Part shown: positions 11,205 through 23,100 of the stretch, in pieces
How the letters are laid out: every line of letters begins with the position of its first letter
Numbering within the stretch: position 1 is the stretch's first letter
Source: Yamagishiella unicocca
Taxonomy: Eukaryota > Chlorophyta > Chlorophyceae > Chlamydomonadales > Volvocaceae
Direction: 5' to 3'
DNA: 64,000 nt
NCBI GenBank assembly: GCA_003116995.1
Contig: BDSL01000166.1
Span: forward strand, 1-64,000
The notes under the pieces: generated by a model
Database searches by the model: none
Seen by the model: the letters and a program-made list of their open reading frames with translations, nothing else
Told to the model about the DNA's origin: nothing
Made by a program: the position numbers and the translations under genes

Positions 11205-11840
11205 TTCCCTCCCCGCCGGGGCTGTCTTTGTTGTTTCCCTTCTTTTTCCCGGCGGTCCTTCCCTCTTTGCGGGCCGCCCCGTCCCCCCCGGCCCCGTCGT
11301 CGTTCTTTCTTCCCCCCCGCTCTGTTCTTTTCTTTTCGTTCCCCTTCTTTTTGCCTTCCCCCGCGGGGCCGGCCCCTCCCCCCCCCCGTTTTTTCTGTTT
11401 TCTTCCCCGTCTTGCCTTTGGCTCTCTTTTCGTTCCCCGCCGGGGCCCGCCCCTCTCGCCTTCCCCTTTGTTTTTTTTTCTTCCCCCGGCCGCCCCTCGG
11501 CCCCGCCTTTTTCTTCCCGTTTGTTTCTTGTCCCCTGCGGGGTCCCCCCGGCCGCCCCGTCCCCTTCGGGGCCCGGCCCCCGCCGCGGGCCGCCGGGCCC
11601 CCTCCTTTGGTTTTTTTCTTCCCGCGGCCGCCCTCCCGCCCGCCCGCCCCGTCGGTCCCCGCCGGGCCCCCCCCCTCCCCCCCCCCGGCTCTTCCCCTCT
11701 GGGGCCCGTCGCTTTGTTTCTTCTTCCCCGCCGGGGCCCCGCCCCCCGCTCCCCGCCCTCCCCCCCGGCCCCCGCCCCCCCCCGGCGGCCCCCCCCTCCC
11801 CTTCGGGGCTGTCCGCGTTTTTTGTCCCCTTTGGGGCCCC
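11205..11840. repeat. Hairpin-repeat block
   Basis: Contains a stretch at 11,338-11,423 (starting cgttccccttctttttgcct) that is nearly identical to 41,408-41,486 and shares its core with 26,946, 44,640 and 50,660. Also gtccccttcggggcccggcc with the ccgccgcgggcc box (11,560-11,600) and the tcttcccctctggggcccgt box with downstream hairpin (11,687-11,759). Confidence 0.88.
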
Positions 11841-12004
11841 CGTTCCCCTCCCGCTTCTTTCCCCCCTTTCCCTTGTTCCCCCTTTTTCCCTTTTCCTCCC
11901 TTTTTCTTCCCTCTTTCCGCCCTTCTCCTCCTTGCTCCCCCTTTCCTCCTCCTTCTCCTCTTCTTGTTCCTCCTTCTCCCCCTCCTGTCCCCTTTCCCCT
12001 CCCT

Positions 12005-12077
12005 CGGCCCCTCCCTCCGTCGGTCGCGTGCTTGCCTTCCCCGCCCTCGGTCCTCGGTTCGCGTCCGGTTGGGCCTC
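12005..12077 (+). tRNA. trnV-UAC: tRNA, probably Val (TAC)
   Basis: Acceptor cggcccc pairs with tgggcct (AGGCCCA/TGGGCCT), D-arm cctccgtcggtcgcgtg decodes ACTCAGTCGGTAGAGTG, anticodon stem ATTGC/GCAAT, T-arm ctcggttcgcgtccggt. The anticodon is written tcc, so TAC, TCC, TAA or TCA are all open. The AGG...CCT acceptor and D-arm favour Val (TAC). Glycine (TCC) remains possible. Confidence 0.7.
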
Positions 12078-12719
12078 GTTTTTCTTCGCTCTTTCGTGCT
12101 TCTTGTCCGCCCTTTTTCGTCCGGGCTGCGTCCTTTCCGCCTCTCCTCTTTTTTTGTTTTTCGTGTCCCCCTCCCCCGCCCTCTCTGTCTCCTTCCTCCC
12201 TCCGTCGCTTCGTCCTTCCTCTCCCTTGCTTGTGCCCCCCCTGTCGTTTCCCTCTCCCCTCGTTCCCCTTTCGTGGGGCCCTCTCCTCTCCGGCCCCTCC
12301 CCTTGCTCCTTGTCCTCGTCCCCCTCTTTCTCCTTCCCGGTCGCCCGTGCCCGGCGCCTTGTGTTTCCCGCCCTCCCCCTTTGTCGCTTCCCTCCCTTTC
12401 CCGTTCTCGTCCGGGCTCGTTCCGTGCCGTCCTTTTCTCTCGCCCGCCTCCCTCGTCCTGTTCCTTTCTCTTCTTGCTCCGTTCTGTCCGCCTTTGGTCT
12501 GTCGTTTCCCTCGCCCCTTTCTTTTCCCGCCGGGCCCCTTTTCTCCTTCCTCCCTCTCGCCGCTTTCCGCGCTGCCTGTGCTCTCTGTCTCGTCTTTTCT
12601 CCTCCCTTCTCCCCTTCCGCTTGGCCTTTGCTCGCTGCCTTCCCTTCCCCGCCTTTCCTCCCTCTTCTTCTCGCTTTCCGCCCTCTTCCCGTCCGTCCCC
12701 TCCCCCCTCGCTCCCGCTT
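12078..12719. other. Unassigned spacer after trnV
   Basis: Mostly unique sequence; no further cloverleaf or protein motif seen. Confidence 0.3.
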
Positions 12720-13000
12720 GTTTCTTTTCTTTCCCCGGCCGCCCCCCGGCCCCCCGCCCCCCCCCCTCCCGGGGCTCTGTTTCGTCCTTCTTTTTGCCCC
12801 CGTCTCTTCCTTTCGCCGCCCCCCCCCCGGTTCTTCCCCTCTGGGGCCCCGTCGCTTTGTTTCTTCTTCCCCGCCGGGGCCCCGCCCCCCGCTCCCCGCC
12901 CCCCGCTCCTTTTCCCCTCGGGGCCTCGCCTTTCGCCGCCCGCCCCCCGCCCCGCCGGGGGCCCCCTTGGCGGGGGCCGCCCGCTCTTTTCTCTCCTCTT
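12720..13000. repeat. Hairpin-repeat block
   Basis: Contains the ttcttcccctctggggcccc box with gtttcttcttccccgccggg and ccgctccccgccc (12,829-12,900), then a ccgccgggggcccccttggc palindrome cluster near 12,953. Confidence 0.85.
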
Positions 13001-13939
13001 TTTCTGGTTCGCGGTCCGGGTCTGTCCTCTTCCCGTCGTTTCCTGCTCTTCCCCTCCTTCGCTCTCTTCCGGTCGTCCGCTTTCCCCGCTTTTTTGTTCG
13101 CTTTCTTTTTTCCTCCCCTCTGGGGCCCTCCTTCCCCTCCTCTTGTTCTTCTTTTTCTTCTGCCTCCTCTCCCTCCGCCCCCCGCTTCGCGTCTCCTTTC
13201 TTCCCTTTCCGTTCCTGGGTCCCCGCCCTTGGCCCCTCTCCCCCGGTGCGGGCGCCCGCCCCCTCGGTGTTCGTTGTCCGTTGCCTGCCCCCGCTTCCCC
13301 CCTTGCTTTGCTGCCTTCCCGCCCGTTTCCTTCTCCGCGCCCGTTTGGTCCTCCTCCCCTCCTTCTTTTTCCCTGGTCCCCTTCCCGCTCGCGCTCCCCT
13401 CGCCTCCTTTCCCCCTCCCCCCGTTTCCCTCTCCTCCGTCCCCTTCTCCCCCCCCCCTTTGCGCCCCTTTGTCCCTTTTGCCCCCCCCCGCCTGCCCTTT
13501 CTTTTTTCCCCGCCCCCCCTGCGTCCCCCCCTCTTCCCTCGTCCTCCGCCTTCTTCCCCGTCCGCCGCCCTCCCCCGCTCCCCTCCCCCTCTCCCCCCCC
13601 TGCCTGGCGGCGCTCGCCCCCTGCTCCCCTTTTTCGCTTCCCCCTCCCCGTCCCCCCGCCCCCCCCCCCCTTGCTCGCCCTCGTTTTCCTGCGCCGCTCC
13701 GCCCTTTCGTTCCTCTCCTCGGCCCCTTTGCCCCTCCCCGCCGCTTCCCCCTCCTCCTCCTCTCCCCCTCCCCTCTCTCCTCCTCCCTCTCTCCCCCTCC
13801 CTCTTGTGTCCCCCTTTGTTTCCTCTTTTTCCCCTTTTTTTCCCTTCTCGTGTCCCTCTCCCCGCTCTCCTCGCTGGCCCCCCCCCCGTTCCCTCCTCGT
13901 CGCCCCCCTTTCCGTTTTCTCCGCCCTTCTTTTCTCCGG

Positions 13940-14900
13940 CCTTCTCTCGCCCCCCCCTGCTCCTCCCCCTCTCCTTTGCCCCCCCCCCTCCCGGCTTCCC
14001 CCGTTCCTCTTCCCCCTGCTGGCCCTTCCTTTCCTCCCCTTCGTTTCGCTTCTGCCCCTCGTCTTCGTCCCTGGGCCGCCCCCCCTTCCCCCTGGCCCCG
14101 TTGTCGGGGCCCTTCTTCCTCCTGCCCCGTCCCTTCTCCCCCTTTCCCCCCTCTTCCCGGGGGTTTCTTTTGTGCCCGTCTTTTCGGTCCCTTCCCCGCT
14201 CCTGCCTGTGCGTGTGGCCCCCGTTTCCTCTTCCCCTTCTTTCGCCCCCGTCCCCCCTCCTGTTCCCCTTCTCCCCCGCGGGGCCGCCCCTCCTTTCGTC
14301 CCTCCCCTCCCCCCCCGTTCTTTTTGTCGTGTTTGTGCTGTTGCCTCCCCTTCCTCTCTTCTTCGCCGTCCCCCCTTCGGTTTTCTTCCCTTCGCTTCGC
14401 CCCCCCCGCCTGTTTGGTTTGTCCCCGGTCTCCCCCGTTCTCTCTCTCTTTTCTTCGCTCTGCCCCCCCCCTTCCCCCCTGTCCCGTCTCCTGCTGCCCC
14501 TTTCCCTTCGCCCCTGCTTTTCGCGGCCGCCCGTCTTTCCCCCGCTCCCCTTCTCGCCTTTTTGCCTCCTGGCCCCCCCTTCTGCCCTGCCGTCTCCTGC
14601 CCCTCTGGTCCTCCCCTTGCTTCTCCTCGCCCTGGCTCTCCCCCCGCCCCCCTTTCGGTCCTCCCCCGTCCCCCCCCCCGCCTTCGCGTTCCCCCTCCCT
14701 TTCCTTCTCCTCCCCCGGCTCCGTTCCTCCCCGCTTCCCCGTGCTCCTTTTTCTTCCCCCGTTTTGCCTTTGTTTCTTCCTTCGGCCGCCCCCCCCCCCC
14801 CGCCGCCCCTGCCCCCCGCCTGCCCTCCCGGCCCCCCGTGTCCCTCTTCCTTTCTTCCCCCCCGGGCGCCTCGCCCCCGGCCCCCCGCCCGTGCCGCTTT
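13940..14900 (+). CDS. rpoC1: RNA polymerase beta' subunit, N-terminal part
   Basis: The plastid-encoded RNA polymerase beta' subunit. Reading c as A/C gives GLFCERIFGPL at 14,162-14,194 followed by a CACGK-type zinc site, with cysteine codons tgt at 14,207 and 14,213. A PVSH motif around 14,425 fits the conserved LxSPVxHxW segment that follows the zinc ribbon. A tryptophan-containing stretch near 14,065 fits the usual xxWAER region. Both ends are estimates. The catalytic half is about 4.8 kb downstream rather than the usual 1.1-1.2 kb, with hairpin repeats in between, so this is probably a separate reading frame comparable to rpoC1a of Chlamydomonas reinhardtii, or a gene with a large insertion or intron. 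Confidence 0.8.
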
Positions 14901-17900
14901 CTTCCCCCTCGCTCTTTGGCTGCTTCCGCCCCCCCGTGTCTGGTCGTTTCCCCCCTTGGCGCCCCGCTCCCCCTTCTTCTCTCCCCCCCTCCCCGCCGTC
15001 TTCTTCCCCCCCCCCCTCGTTTCTTCCCCGCCTTCCTCCCTCCTCGTTCCTTTCCCCTCTCCCCCTCCTCCCTTTTCCGTTTTCCCGCGCTTCCCCCTCC
15101 CCCGCCCCTTTGCTCCTTCCCCGCCGGGGCCGTCTTCCGCTCTTCCTTGCTCCGGCCCCGCCCCCTCTTCCCTTCGCCCCCCTCTTTCGGCCCCTCCCTC
15201 CTCTTCCTGCGCCTGCCTCTCCCCCTTCGTTCCTCGCCCGGGCCTCCCCCTTTTTCTTCCGTCCCGTCCCCCCGTTCCCTTGCCGCTCGTCCTCCTCGCC
15301 CGCGGTCCGCCCCCCGTTCTCCGTGGGCCTGTTCCCCCTTCGGTTTTCTTTCCCCTTTGGGGCCCCCCGGCTTTTCTTTTTCTTCCCCCGGCCGCCCCTG
15401 CCGCCCGCCGCGCCCCCCTCCGGTGCGCCCCCCGGCTTTCGCCCCCCCGCGCCCTCCTCTTCCCCGTCTTTGCCCCGTCGTTTCCGCGCGTTCCCCTCCT
15501 GTTCCCCTCCTTCCTCCCCCTCTCTCGCTCCTCTCCCCTCTGTTCCTCTCTTTCTCGTCCCCTTCTCGTCCCCCGGTCGGTTCCCCGGCCGCCCCCCCCC
15601 TCCTCCCCGCGGCCGTTGGTTCCTCTTCGCTTCTCCTTTTTCCCCCCCCCCCCCCCCCCCCCCCCGTTCCCCTCCCTCCTGTTCTTCGGCCGCTCGCCTC
15701 CCCTTCCCGCCTCTTTCTCTTTCCCTGCCCCCTGCTCTCCCCCTTTTCCTCCCTTTGTTCGTTCCCGCCCTGGCTTGTCCCCTTCCTCCCCCGCTTTTCC
15801 CCCTCCTGTTCGTTTCCCGCCCCTTTTTCGTTCTCTTCCTGCTCTCGTCCCTTTTTCTTTTCCTCCTTCTTTTTTCCGTTCTCCTCCTTCCGCCTTTTTT
15901 TCTCCCCGGCCCTTTTCCCCTTGTTCCCCTTCCCCCCCCCCCCGCCCCTTCCTTTCTCTTTCTTCTTTGTTTCTCCCGCTCCCTTCTTTTTCCCTCTTTT
16001 CCGCCCCCCCTTCTTTCCTGGCCCTTCTCCCCCTTTTTTCCCCGCCGTGCCTTCTCCCGCCGTTTCTCCGTCTGCCGCGCCCCCCCCTTGCCGCCCGGTC
16101 GTCCCGCCGGGTTCCGTGCCCCTTTGGGGCCCGTCGTTGCCGTGGGCCGTCCCCCGGGGCTTCGTCCGTCGCTTTTCTGCTCTTTCCGGCCCCCCTGCTC
16201 CTCCGCCCGCTTGTCGTTTCCCTCTGCCCTTCCCCTCGGTTCTTCCCCCTCCCTTTTGGGGCTGTCGTGCCTTGTCGTCGTCCCTTCTTCTCTTCTCCTC
16301 CTCCCGTTCCCCTTCGTTTTCCCTCCGTTTGCCCCCGGCCCCGTTCCTTCTTTTTTCCTCTCCCCCTTGTTTTTTCCCCCCCTTCTTCCGTTCTCGTGTT
16401 CTTCCGTCTGGCCCCTTTTTCTCCCCTCCCCCCCCCCGCTTTGTTTTTTCCCTCCTCCCCCTGCCCCGGTCCCCCCGCTCCGCTCCGCCCCCTCCGTTCT
16501 CCGCCTCTGCCCCCGTGTTTTTCCTCGTGCCTTCGTTTCTTTTCCTGCCCCTCTCCCCCCTGCCTTCTTCCCCCGTTCCTTCGCCCTCTTCCCTGCCTTT
16601 GCCTGCCCTCTCCCCTCGCTCCCTCTCCCTCTTGTCGTTTCCCCCCCGCCCCCCCTCCCCCCGGGCCCGTCGTCCTCCTTCCGCCTCCCCCTTCCCTGTT
16701 TTTCCCCCCCTTTTCTCCCCTCTTTGGTTCCCTTTCCGCCTCCCCCTTGTCCCGCCCCCGCCGTGTTTTTTCCCCGCTTCCCTTGCTTTGTTTCGTTTCC
16801 CCCGTCTCGCCCCCCTCCCCCCCGCCCCGTGCCTCTTCCCGGCTTTCCCCTCTTTCTTCCTTTTCCCTCCCCGTTTCCCCTCCTCTCCTTTTCCCTTCTT
16901 CCCCTTTGGGGCCGCCCCTCCCCCCCCCTTCGCTGTCCTGTTCTTGTTCCCCTTCCCCCTCCTCTCCCGGCCCGCTCCCTTCCCGCTCCCCCCCCCCCTC
17001 CCCCTCCCTCCCCTCTTTCCTCGTTTTCCCCTCCGCTCCCCTCCCCTTGGTCCCCCGCCTTCCCGCCTGTTCTCTTTTCCTCCCGGTTTGCCCCCCCTTG
17101 CCCTCGTTCCCCCTTCTCTCCCCGCCCCGGCGTTTCCTCCTGGCTCCCCTCGTCCCTCCCTTCCTTTTGGGTTCGTTTGCCTCTGGCCCCCGCCGGGGCC
17201 CGCCCGGCCGCGGCTCTTCTTTCTCCTCCTGGGTCTTTCCCCTCCCCCCCCCTCGCCCCCGGCCCCCGTTTTCCGCCCGCTTCTTGTTCCCGCGCCCCCC
17301 CTTCCCCTTTCCCTCCCTTTTTTCTCCCCCTTTCCCCTGTCGGGGGCCCCCTTCCGCTCCGCCCCTCCCCCTCTTTCCCCTCTTTCGGTTCTTTCCCCCC
17401 TCCCCCTCTTCCCCCTTTCTTTTTTCTTTCTCCCCCCCCTCCCCCCCTTCGCTTCTCCCTTCTCTCCCTCTCTTCTGGCCGCTTTTGCCCCCCCCGCCCC
17501 TCCCTCTTTCCCCGCTTTGTTTGTCCTCCCCCCTTTTTTCGTTCTCCTTTCCCTCCGGTGGCCCTCGTCCCGCCCCTCGCCCCTCTTCTTTGTTCCCTCC
17601 CCCCCTCCGTCTTTTCCCCGCTCCCCCTGCCCCTCCCTCTGGCCCGCCTTCTTCTGTCCTGCCTCCTCTCTCTCCTCGCTCCCCCCCCTTTCCTGCGCGC
17701 CCCTCCGTTGCCTCTCCTGTTCCCCTTTCTTCGTGCCTCCTCTTTCTCGTCTTTCTCCTCGTGCCTTCTGGGCCCCCGCCCCGCTTGGCCCGCTTTTGCT
17801 TCTTCTTCTTCTTCCCCCCTCCTCTCCCGCTCTCCCTCTTCCCTTCTCTCCCCCTCGTCCTTCTGCTTTCTTCTTTCGTCTTGCTCCTCCTCTTCCTTCT

Positions 17901-18200
17901 CCCGCCCGCGCTCCTTTTCCCGTCCCCCCCCCTCTTCTCGTTTCGGTCTGCCTCTCCCTCCCGCTTTTTCCGGTGCTGGCTTCCTCCCCCCTTCTTCCCT
18001 GCCTTCCCCTCTCGTGCCTTCCCCCCTGGCTCCCCCCTCGTCTTTTCCTTTTTGCCTCTCCCCCCCTCTCCCCCCTTCCCCCCCTCCTGCCTTCTCGTTT
18101 CCTCCCCGTCGCCTTGCCTCTTCTCCCGCCTGTCCTCTCCGCGCTGTCTTCCTCCGCCGTCCTCCGTTCCCCCGTCCCCTTTTTCCTCCGGTTTTCCCTT
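14901..18200. other. C-rich interval between the two rpoC1 parts
   Basis: Very C-rich with little G, compatible with lysine/asparagine-rich codons on the + strand, so parts may be coding extensions of rpoC1. It also holds spacer hairpins: ccccgccggggcc (15,120), cccctttggggcc (15,353, 16,120 and 16,902), ggcccccgccggggcccgcc (17,184) and a 24-base C run at 15,642-15,665. The repeats argue that at least some of it is noncoding. Confidence 0.5.
15642..15665 (+). repeat. 24-base C run
   Basis: Longest single-base run noticed. Because c may be A or C, the original was an A/C mixture or a long A run and cannot be resolved. Confidence 0.97.
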
Positions 18201-19680
18201 CTGCCTTTCTTGGCCCCCCCCCGTTCCCTCCGCCCTCCCCGTCCGCCTTCGCTTCCCGCTCCCCCCGTCTGGTCCTGTCCGCGCCGTCTGGTCCCCCCCT
18301 TCCCCTCCTCTTGCCCCCCTGGTTTCCCTCTGCTTTTCCCCCTTTTCCCTGTTTTCCCTCCCGTTTTCCGTCCCGTCCTTCCCCTGTCCGGTCCCTTTCC
18401 CCTTTCCGCTTTCCCTCGCTTCTCTCCCCGTCTTCTTTCTCGGCCTGCCCGTTTCCCCCCTTTTTCCCCGCTCCCGCTTTCCGTCGTTCTTTTGCCCTGC
18501 CCTCTGCCCCCCGTTTCTTCCCCGCCGCTGTTGCTCCTCTTCTTCCCCCGGTCCCGTGGCGTCGTTCCTGCCCCCGCTGCCCGTGGCCGTTTCCTCCCCT
18601 CCCTCTCTGCTCTTTTCCCCGGTCCCCCGGCCGCTTCCGTCCCTCTTTCTTCGGTCCCCGTGTTGCTTCTTCCGGGCGTTCTGTCCTTGTTGTCGGTCCC
18701 CGCTTCCCCTTCCCTGCCTGTGGCCTTCCTCCGCCCTGGCCTTGGTCCTTTCTTCTCCTTTTTTCCTCCCCGTCTTTTCCCTGCCCCTTGGCTGCTCCTT
18801 CTTTCTCTGCTCCCCCCCTCCTCCCCCTCCTCCTTTCTTCGTTTCGCCCTTCTTGCGCGCCCTCCTGCCCTCCTGCCCGGTTCTTTTCCCCCGTGCCCCT
18901 CCGTTCCCCCGCCTTGGTTTCCCCGCCTTTCCCCCCCCCTTGTTGCTGGTCCGCTCTTTTCTTCCCTCCCTTCGTTTGTCCTGCTTTTCCTGCTGCTTTT
19001 GCTGGTGCCCCCTGGCTGTCCCTGTTCCCCTCCCTTTTGCCGCTCGCGCTGCCGCTTGGCCCTTCCTGTTCGCTCGCCCTCCCTTCTTGTCCCCCGCCCC
19101 CGGCGCGCCTCTCCTTTTCCCTCGTCCCGCTCTGGTTTTCGGTTGTTCTTCCCTCCCCCTCCTTGTGCTGCCCCCTGGCGTCCCTCTCCCCCGGTTCGGG
19201 TCTGTCTTTCCCTCCCCTTCCTGCTGTTTTCCCCGCCTCTCCTCCCCCTTCCTCCCTGTCCCTGCTCTTCTTTGGGTTCCTCTCCTCGGCCCCGTTGCCC
19301 CTGCCCCTCCTTTCGCCCCCCCCTCGCCCTCCGTCTCTCGTTCCCTGGCTTTCCCTTCCCTCCCCGCCCGCCCGTGCCCCCCTCCTTGTCCCTCCTCCCC
19401 CCTCTCCCCGCCTTCTTTCCCCTTTCGGGGGCCGCCCCCCCCTCCGGTTCCCGCTCCGTTCCCTTCTCTTGCCCTTTCTTCCCCGTCTCCTCCTCTTTTC
19501 CCTTTTCCTCGTCCTTTCCCCCTCCCTTCTCCGCCCCCTCCCGGCCCCTCTTCTTTCCTCTGCTTCTTCCCCTGCCCTTGCCCCCGCCCTGCTTTCTTCT
19601 CCCCTCTCCCTCTGCGGCTGGTTTCCTCCCCCTCCCTTGCTCCCTCCTTTTGCTTTCGCCCCCCTCCTTTTTTCCCGTTC
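18200..19680 (+). CDS. rpoC1: RNA polymerase beta' subunit, catalytic part
   Basis: Contains the strongest beta' signatures. RVDYSGRSVIVVGP lies at 18,659-18,700, preceded by GKQGRFRQ-like codons from 18,619. The metal-binding NADFDGD loop, which chelates the catalytic magnesium, lies at 18,989-19,009, followed by QMAVHVPL with one base missing in the expected CAAATG. Sequence upstream to about 17.7 kb is A/C-rich and could be part of the same frame, so the 5' end is a guess. The 3' end must lie before the repeat block at 19,685. The split from the zinc-ribbon part resembles rpoC1b in Chlamydomonas. Confidence 0.88.
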
Positions 19681-19684
19681 CCCC

Positions 19685-20185
19685 CGGTCCGTCGCTTTGT
19701 TTCCCTTCTTTTTCGTTTCCCTTCGTCCCTCTTCTTTTTGCCTTCCCCGCCGGGGCCTTTTTCTTGTCGCTTTCCTTCCCCTTCTTTTTGCCTTTCCCCG
19801 CCGGGGCCGGCCCCCGGCTTTTTCTTCCTTTGGCCGCCCCCCGCTCCCCGCCCTCCCCGCCCCCCGGGCCGCCCCGTCGTTCTCCCGCTCTGCTTTCTCC
19901 CCCCGGGCCGCCCCGTCCCCGCCGGGGCGTCCCCCCTCCCCCCCCCCGGGGCCGGCCCCCTTTGGCCGCCCGCCCCGCCCTTCCCCCCCTTTGGCCGCCC
20001 TCCCCCCGCCGGCGGCCCCCCCCCGTTTTTTTCCCCCCCGCTTTTTTTCTTCCCCCGGCCGCCCCTCCCCCCCCCCGGGGCCCTCCCCTGTCGTTTTTCC
20101 CCGTTTTCCCCCTCCCCTCTCCGCCTCCCCCGCCTCCCCGCTCCTTCGCGGTTTTTCTTCCCCCGCCGGGGGCCGTCCTGCCTGG
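19685..20185. repeat. Hairpin-repeat block
   Basis: Contains gtttcccttcgtccctcttc (19,715), two gccttccccgccggggcc-type hairpins, a cgttctcccgctctgctttc module shared with 5,340 and 29,860, and several cggccgcccc boxes. Confidence 0.88.
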
Positions 20186-20199
20186 CGTCTCGCGCGTTC

Positions 20200-23100
20200 C
20201 CCTCCCCTGCTTTTCGCTCCCTCTCTTTCCTCTTCTGCTCCCCGTTCCGCTCTCCTGCCCTCCTCCGTCGTTTCCGCCTGTTCCCCTCCTGGTCTTTGCC
20301 GGCCTCTGCGCCTCGCGCCGCTTGCGCGCGCCTTCCCCCCCTCCGGCGCCGGGCTCCTCTCCCGTTCCCCTTCCTTTCTCTTCCCTCCCCGGGGGCCCCG
20401 TCGGCTTTCTTTTCCCCTTCTTTTCTTTTTCTTTCTTCCTTCTTTTTGCTTTTGTGTCCGGGTGGCTCCTCCTTCTTCCGCCTCCCGTTCCTTGTGGTCC
20501 TGGGTGTCGCGCCGGCTTCGCCCCTTCCGCCCCCGGCCTGCCCCTTTCCTTGCCCCTCGCTCCTCCCCTCCGGGGCCTCTCTCCCCTTTGTCTCGCTTTC
20601 CTTTTCCGGCCCCGCCTTCTTGGCGTTTCCTTTTTTCCCCTTCCCCCCGTTCCTGCTGGTGCTGCCCCTGTCCCGCCCCTTGTCTTGTTCCCCTCGTTCC
20701 CTCTCCGCCCTCTTGGTTTCTGCCCCCGCCTTTGTCCCCCGCCTGTGGCCGTTCCTCCCCCCGGGGGCTGGTTTCCCCCGCGGCCTTCGGTTCGCGCTGT
20801 CCTTTTTCCCCCCCTCCGCCCTTGGTTTCTTCTGGTGCCTTTCCCCCGCTTCCTCCCGCCTCTTGCCCTTGCCTCGCGCCCCCCGCCCTTTTGTCTTTTG
20901 TCGTCCTGCCCTTCTTCGTCCCCTTTCCCGTCGCGCGCCTTCCTTTCTCCTCTTTCTTTGTCCGCTGGGTGGTCCGCCCTGCGGCCCTTCGTGGTCGTCC
21001 CCCCCTCCGCCTCCTGGCTGGCGTTGCCCCTGGCCCTGTCCCTGGTTGCCCCCCCCTCGTGGGCGGGTCCTTTTTCCCGTCCCGGTTTTGGGGCTCCCCC
21101 CCCCTTGTTCTCGCCTTTGTGCTTCCCTCCGTGTTTCTTGCCCCTCCCGTGTCGTCCTTTTCTCTTGTCGCTTCTCGTCGCTTTCCTCTTCCCCTGCGCC
21201 CGCCGCTTCTCGTCTTTCTTTCCGTCGTCTTTCCTTTGCCCCCCTCCCCCTGGTTGCTGGCTTGCCCTTGCGTTTTCGTCTTTCCCGTCCTCTCGCCGTT
21301 GCCCCCGCCCGCTCGTCTGCGGTTGCTTTCTTTGCCCCCCGCCTCGCGCTTCCTTCTCTTCGGCTTGCGGCTCTTCTTCCTTTTCTTTTTTCGGGCCTCT
21401 CTTTTTGCTTTTGGCCTCTCTCCCTCGGCTCCTGTCTTTCTGTTCTTTCGTTCCCCCGCGCCCTCCCCCCCCCCCGTCCCCTTTCTCCCCTCTCGTTCCG
21501 TCCCTTCTCGTGGTCTTTTCCCCGTTCCGTTTTCGCCCTCTCGGGGCTCCGCCTTCCCTCGCCGCTTCTCCCGCGCCTTGGGTCGCCCTCTCCCTCTTTG
21601 TCCCGCCTCGCCGGTCCTCGGCGCCTCTCCCCGCCTCCGCCCCGTCCGGCCTGGTCGTGTTTGGTTGGCCGGCCGCCTGGGTTTCCTTCCCCCCCTCCTC
21701 TCGTCTCCCTTCTTCCTGTGCCCCTGTCTTCGTCTCCTTGGGCCTTTCCCGCTCGGCCTTGTCCCTCTCTCCTCGCTGGTCTTTCGCCCGCTTTGGTCGT
21801 TTCGGTCCTTCTTCTCTCCTCTCGTTGCGGCCGCCTGTCTGTGTTTCCCTCCGCCCCTTTTCCTCTCCTTTGCTGGCGTGTGCTCCCCTGCGTCTGTTCC
21901 CCCCCTCCTCGTTTTTTGTGGGGCCCTTTGCGGGTCCTCCTGCCCCGCCCGTTTCGTGGCCCTGGCCTTTTTTCTCTGGTTTTCCCCTCCCGCTCCCCCC
22001 CTCTTCGCTCTCGTTGGGGCCCTCGGGCCCCCTTGGGGGCCCCCGTGGTTGGGTCGCCCTTTTTCGTGGGGTCCTCTGTGCGGCTGCCCCCCCTTTCCCC
22101 CTTCGTTCCCCCTTTGTTTGGGGCTTCGTTCCCCCTCTTGGTTTTGCCCCTTTCTCCCTGCGCCTGTCCTCCTCCTCTCCGGGTGTGCTCTGTTCTCCTC
22201 GCCTCCTTTCCTCTCCCCTTGTCTGGCTGCTTTCGGCGGGTTCCCTTTCCTCGCCCCGCCGCCGCGCGTCCTCGCCTTCTGCCCCCTCCCGGGGCTCTGT
22301 CTTTTCTCCCGCCGCCGCTTCTCGGGCCCTGGCTTTCTTCCCTCTCTCCCTCTCCCCCGCCGTTGTCTCGTGTTTGCCGTGCCCTCTCTGTGTCGGTCGG
22401 GCCTGCCCTCGGTCTTCCCCCGCCTTTCGGCTTCGGCCTGCGCGTTCTGCGTCGCGGCGCGGCCGTGTCTTTCTGCGGGTTTTTCCCCCCCCCTTTCCTT
22501 GCTCCCTTCTCTTCTCCTCCTCCTTGTTTGTTGTTGGTTTCCTTTGTGCTCGGCCTTTTGCCCTCTCCCCTTTCTTTCTTCGTGCTTCCTCCCTCGCGGG
22601 CCTCTGCCCTCGCTTTTCTTGCCTTTGCCCCTCGCCTCCCGCGTTGTTTTGTCGCTTTCGCCTTTTGTTCCCTTCTCGCCCTGGCCCCTCCCCCTGCGTC
22701 TCCGTCCCCCCTTTTTCCCCTCTTTCCTTTTTCGTCCCCCGGGGTCGTCTGGCTCTCTTGTGCGTCTCTTGCCCCTCCTCTTTTTGGCGGGTTGCTTTCT
22801 CTTTCGTGGTGCCTTCCTCTTTCTCCTTCGCCCCCCTCCCCTTCTTTCGCGCCCTCTTTTTTGTTGGCTTTGTTTCTCTTCCGCGCTTTGGGTGTCGGGG
22901 CCGTTTTTGGTCTTGCTTTCCCCTGTTTCTTCGCGCGCTCCCGTTGTTTGGCCGCTCCTGCTGCCCTCGGCCTTTTGGTCCCCCGTGGCCCCTCCCCCCC
23001 GTCTGGTGGGCCCGTCCTTGTGCTTCTCGCTGCGCCCGCTCTTCCTCTCTCTTCTTCGCGCGTCGTCCTCTTGTTTTCTTCCCTCGTCGCGGGCCGTGTT

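Noticed and set aside
20495..20580. - strand tRNA suggested by gccggcttcgccccttc
   Set aside because: The T-arm pairs, but the anticodon loop and D-arm expected upstream do not fit.
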